Origin: an uncultured Treponema sp.
GTDB taxonomy: Bacteria > Spirochaetota > Spirochaetia > Treponematales > Treponemataceae
Direction: 5' to 3'
Assembly (NCBI GenBank): GCA_937894335.1
Contig: CALCRU010000015.1
Coordinates: forward strand, 1-52,829
Length of the DNA stretch: 52,829 bases
The number at the start of each line of letters is the position of its first letter. Within the stretch, counting starts at the first letter, position 1. A program made the position numbers and the translations under genes. Shown piece after piece: positions 51,505-52,829 of this stretch. Under the pieces are notes generated by a model. It was not told the DNA's origin. It searched no databases and was given only the letters and a program-made list of their open reading frames with translations.

Positions 51505-51790
51505 GTATATTAAAAAATGTCTCTAAACTAAACTGCTAATTTTCACGGTTTTTGCAAAGCGAAAATGCGAGCCTCGCGAGCAAACATGTCTCAAAAAGTA
51601 GTGGCAAGGATGCCGCGTCATACTCTTTGCAGAGAAATAGCGCAAGAAGGAACTCCTAGGGCGTAGCTCAAACATGTTTAAAGAGGGGTATACAAGTTTT
51701 TGTGTTTTTTGCAAAGCAAAAATGCGAGCCTCGCGAGCAAACAAAAACTTGTTGTAGAAAGTAGCGACATCCATGCCGCTACTTTCTACA
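51505..51790. repeat. Repeat-rich intergenic region between eno and the response regulator
   Basis: No gene is visible. 51549-51586 and 51706-51743 are direct repeats (37 of 38 identical) containing TTTTTGCAAAGC and GCGAGCCTCGCGAGCAAACA. Between them, 51597-51627 is an inverted copy of repeat unit 1 at 49083. The second copy sits in the loop of a 12-bp hairpin (ACAAGTTTTTGT at 51692-51703 with 51741-51752) whose arm matches the one after metQ. Finally, 51753-51770 pairs with 51773-51790 (one mismatch), covering the stop codon TAG of the response regulator, with core CATCCATG on the plus strand. Confidence 0.7.
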
Positions 51791-52553
51791 GGTTATTCCA
51801 CATAAAAAACTCGTCTATGCTCTTAAGCAATTCTTTTGGAGGAAGGGTCTTTAGCAGGTAGCGGTCAGGCTTTGCAGAAAGGACCTTTACAATGGTATTC
51901 TTGTCGTTCTTTGCAGTAAGGAAGATGACGGGAATATCCTTTGTAGAAGGCTCGCTCTTTAGCATTTCAAAAACCTGCAGCCCCGAAACAATGGGCATTT
52001 CGTAATCCAGCAGAACCAAATCTACAGAAGTTTTTGCAAGGAAAGAAACTGCATTCATTCCAGAGTTGGCCATAAAAACTGTATACTTTTCAGAAAGCCA
52101 ACTGTTCATGGCATGCAAAAGCGTAACATCATCATCAACAAGAAGGATGCTTTTTTTATCCCGATTAAGTGCCATGTCGTTAAGATTGTGGTTTACCGCA
52201 CTAATCAGCAACTTAACATCAAGAGGCTTTTTAAAGGTGTAGACATCCATTCCCTCAGGAAGGGCAGCCTTAGCCTTTTCAATGTCGGCATCACTTCCAA
52301 CAACATACAAATTAGTCTTAACCTTAGATGAGGCAACTTTTTGCGCAAGGTCAAGAAGGGAAGTAGCAAGTTCGGAATACTCGGAATCAATGTAAAAAAT
52401 ATATGCTTCAGGGAGGTATCCGTGGAGGTCATTTACAGCAACAATATCAGGCTGTGCAAACTGAACATCGTAGCCTTCTGCTGTTAAATCTTTCATAATG
52501 GCATTTACGGTAAATCCGCGAGCACTACTTATAAAAAGTACTTGTCTTGGCAT
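51786..52553 (-). CDS. Double-receiver response regulator without output domain
   Basis: 255 residues from the ATG at 52553. The N-terminal half is a receiver-like fold with degenerate sites (VLFISSARGFTVN, YIFYIDSEYSE, TFKKPLD). The C-terminal half is a full receiver: acidic pocket Asp140-142 (LLVDDDV), phospho-acceptor Asp183 in LVLLDYEMP, Thr213 and Lys235. No DNA-binding or enzyme domain follows, so it would act by binding partners, as in chemotaxis or phosphorelay. A run of nine G lies about 31 bases upstream. The stop codon is inside a gene-end hairpin. Confidence 0.82.
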   Translation of the reverse strand: MPRQVLFISSARGFTVNAIMKDLTAEGYDVQFAQPDIVAVNDLHGYLPEAYIFYIDSEYSELATSLLDLAQKVASSKVKTNLYVVGSDADIEKAKAALPEGMDVYTFKKPLDVKLLISAVNHNLNDMALNRDKKSILLVDDDVTLLHAMNSWLSEKYTVFMANSGMNAVSFLAKTSVDLVLLDYEMPIVSGLQVFEMLKSEPSTKDIPVIFLTAKNDKNTIVKVLSAKPDRYLLKTLPPKELLKSIDEFFMWNNL

Positions 52554-52584
52554 GACCACACCCCCACTGGAAGTTTTTCACGCA

Positions 52585-52593
52585 CCCCCCCCC
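52585..52593 (-). promoter_or_regulatory. G9 tract upstream of the response regulator
   Basis: Nine C on the plus strand (nine G on the coding strand) about 31 bases before the ATG of the response regulator, in its promoter/leader region. Homopolymeric G tracts in promoters vary in length and switch tpr gene expression in Treponema pallidum; a similar role here is inferred. Confidence 0.45.
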
Positions 52594-52698
52594 GATTTTT
52601 CTCCAATTACTCTAAATTATACATCAATACGATTCTTTTTGCAACATTAATTTAGGGAAACACTGATTAATTCCCCGCAAAAAACAGGAAATCTGTGG

Positions 52699-52704
52699 TA
52701 TAAT
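52699..52704 (+). promoter_or_regulatory. -10 box of the transposase, leaderless
   Basis: TATAAT (52699-52704), six bases, ATG (52711). No Shine-Dalgarno and no clear -35. Confidence 0.45.
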
Positions 52705-52710
52705 CGAATC

Positions 52711-52829
52711 ATGAACCAACTGACATTCACAGACATAGAATATGCGGGACGCAGGCGCAAGACGAAGCGGGAAAAGTTTCTTGATGAAATGGACGGAATC
52801 ATTCCGTGGAATGAATGGGTCGAAATGAT
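52711..52829 (+). CDS. IS5-family transposase, N-terminal fragment (runs off the window)
   Basis: The first 39 codons are present. The translation begins MNQLTFTDIEYAGRRRKTKR and continues with FLDEMDGIIPWNEWVEM, which matches the start of IS5/IS1182-like DDE transposases (TFADIEY...KTKREKFL...IIPW..W). The catalytic DDE residues lie outside. The frame is open to the window edge, so intactness is unknown. Confidence 0.75.
   Translation, partial: MNQLTFTDIEYAGRRRKTKREKFLDEMDGIIPWNEWVEM

Larger units (their letters stand above)
52654..52829 (+). mobile_element. Left part of an IS5-family insertion sequence
   Basis: Begins with AGGGAAACACTGATTAA near 52654, which has the look of an IS5-group terminal repeat, and includes the start of a transposase. 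The right end lies beyond the window, so the inverted repeat and target duplication cannot be confirmed. Confidence 0.5.

Overview
The window looks like a chromosomal segment of a spirochaete, most likely a Treponema. Supporting signs are: an EF-G with the IDSGKTT P-loop typical of the spirochaete/mitochondrial EF-G1 group; many lipoproteins with loose spirochaetal lipoboxes (LASC, AVSC, FASC); binding proteins whose mature ends read GGQKD or GGKD; and several outer-membrane barrel candidates. No rRNA, tRNA or CRISPR array was recognised. The assignment is by pattern recognition, without database searches.

Layout. 1-810: a barrel protein on the minus strand. 939-8387: a plus-strand run of asnS, a PilZ c-di-GMP receptor, a BrkB/YihY-type membrane protein with a cyclic-nucleotide-binding tail, pyrG and guaA. 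8483-10812: a secreted protein, a DUF5718-like/FAH-like protein and purE. 10883-16764: a tightly packed minus-strand envelope operon: a permuted papain-like lipoprotein, a propeller-like lipoprotein, then two tandem copies of a lipoprotein plus omptin-protease pair. 16804-18549: a candidate small RNA, an operator-like palindrome, an unknown protein and a membrane LuxR-type regulator split by a frameshift at an A8 run. 18601-26463: nudC, rpsU, several lipoproteins, a vWA protein, a beta-ketoacyl-synthase-like/PlsC pair and lipid/ester hydrolases. 26487-33607: rubrerythrin, a polar amino-acid ABC operon with a C26 peptidase, and metNIQ. 33759-42752: ilvB, a HATPase/cNMP regulator, an NFACT (RqcH-like) protein, metF, a metH without the reactivation domain, and a PAP2-like protein. 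42906-52553: a DEAD-box helicase with a DEGD motif II, a barrel-like protein, fusA, a stripped RecA-fold ATPase, eno and a double-receiver response regulator. The window ends inside an IS5-type transposase.

Themes. Nucleotide synthesis (pyrG, guaA, purE) and methionine supply (metNIQ, metF, metH) are well represented. Second-messenger sensing recurs (PilZ, two cNMP-binding domains, receiver domains). Three patterns stand out beyond the genes. First, hairpins whose arm is the end of the upstream gene, often including its stop codon, with a small TCC-like core and a second hairpin behind. Second, many genes have a -10 box exactly 6-7 nt before the ATG and no Shine-Dalgarno, implying leaderless mRNAs. 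Third, the omptin/lipoprotein protease operon, a spirochaetal setting for a protease family best known from Gammaproteobacteria.
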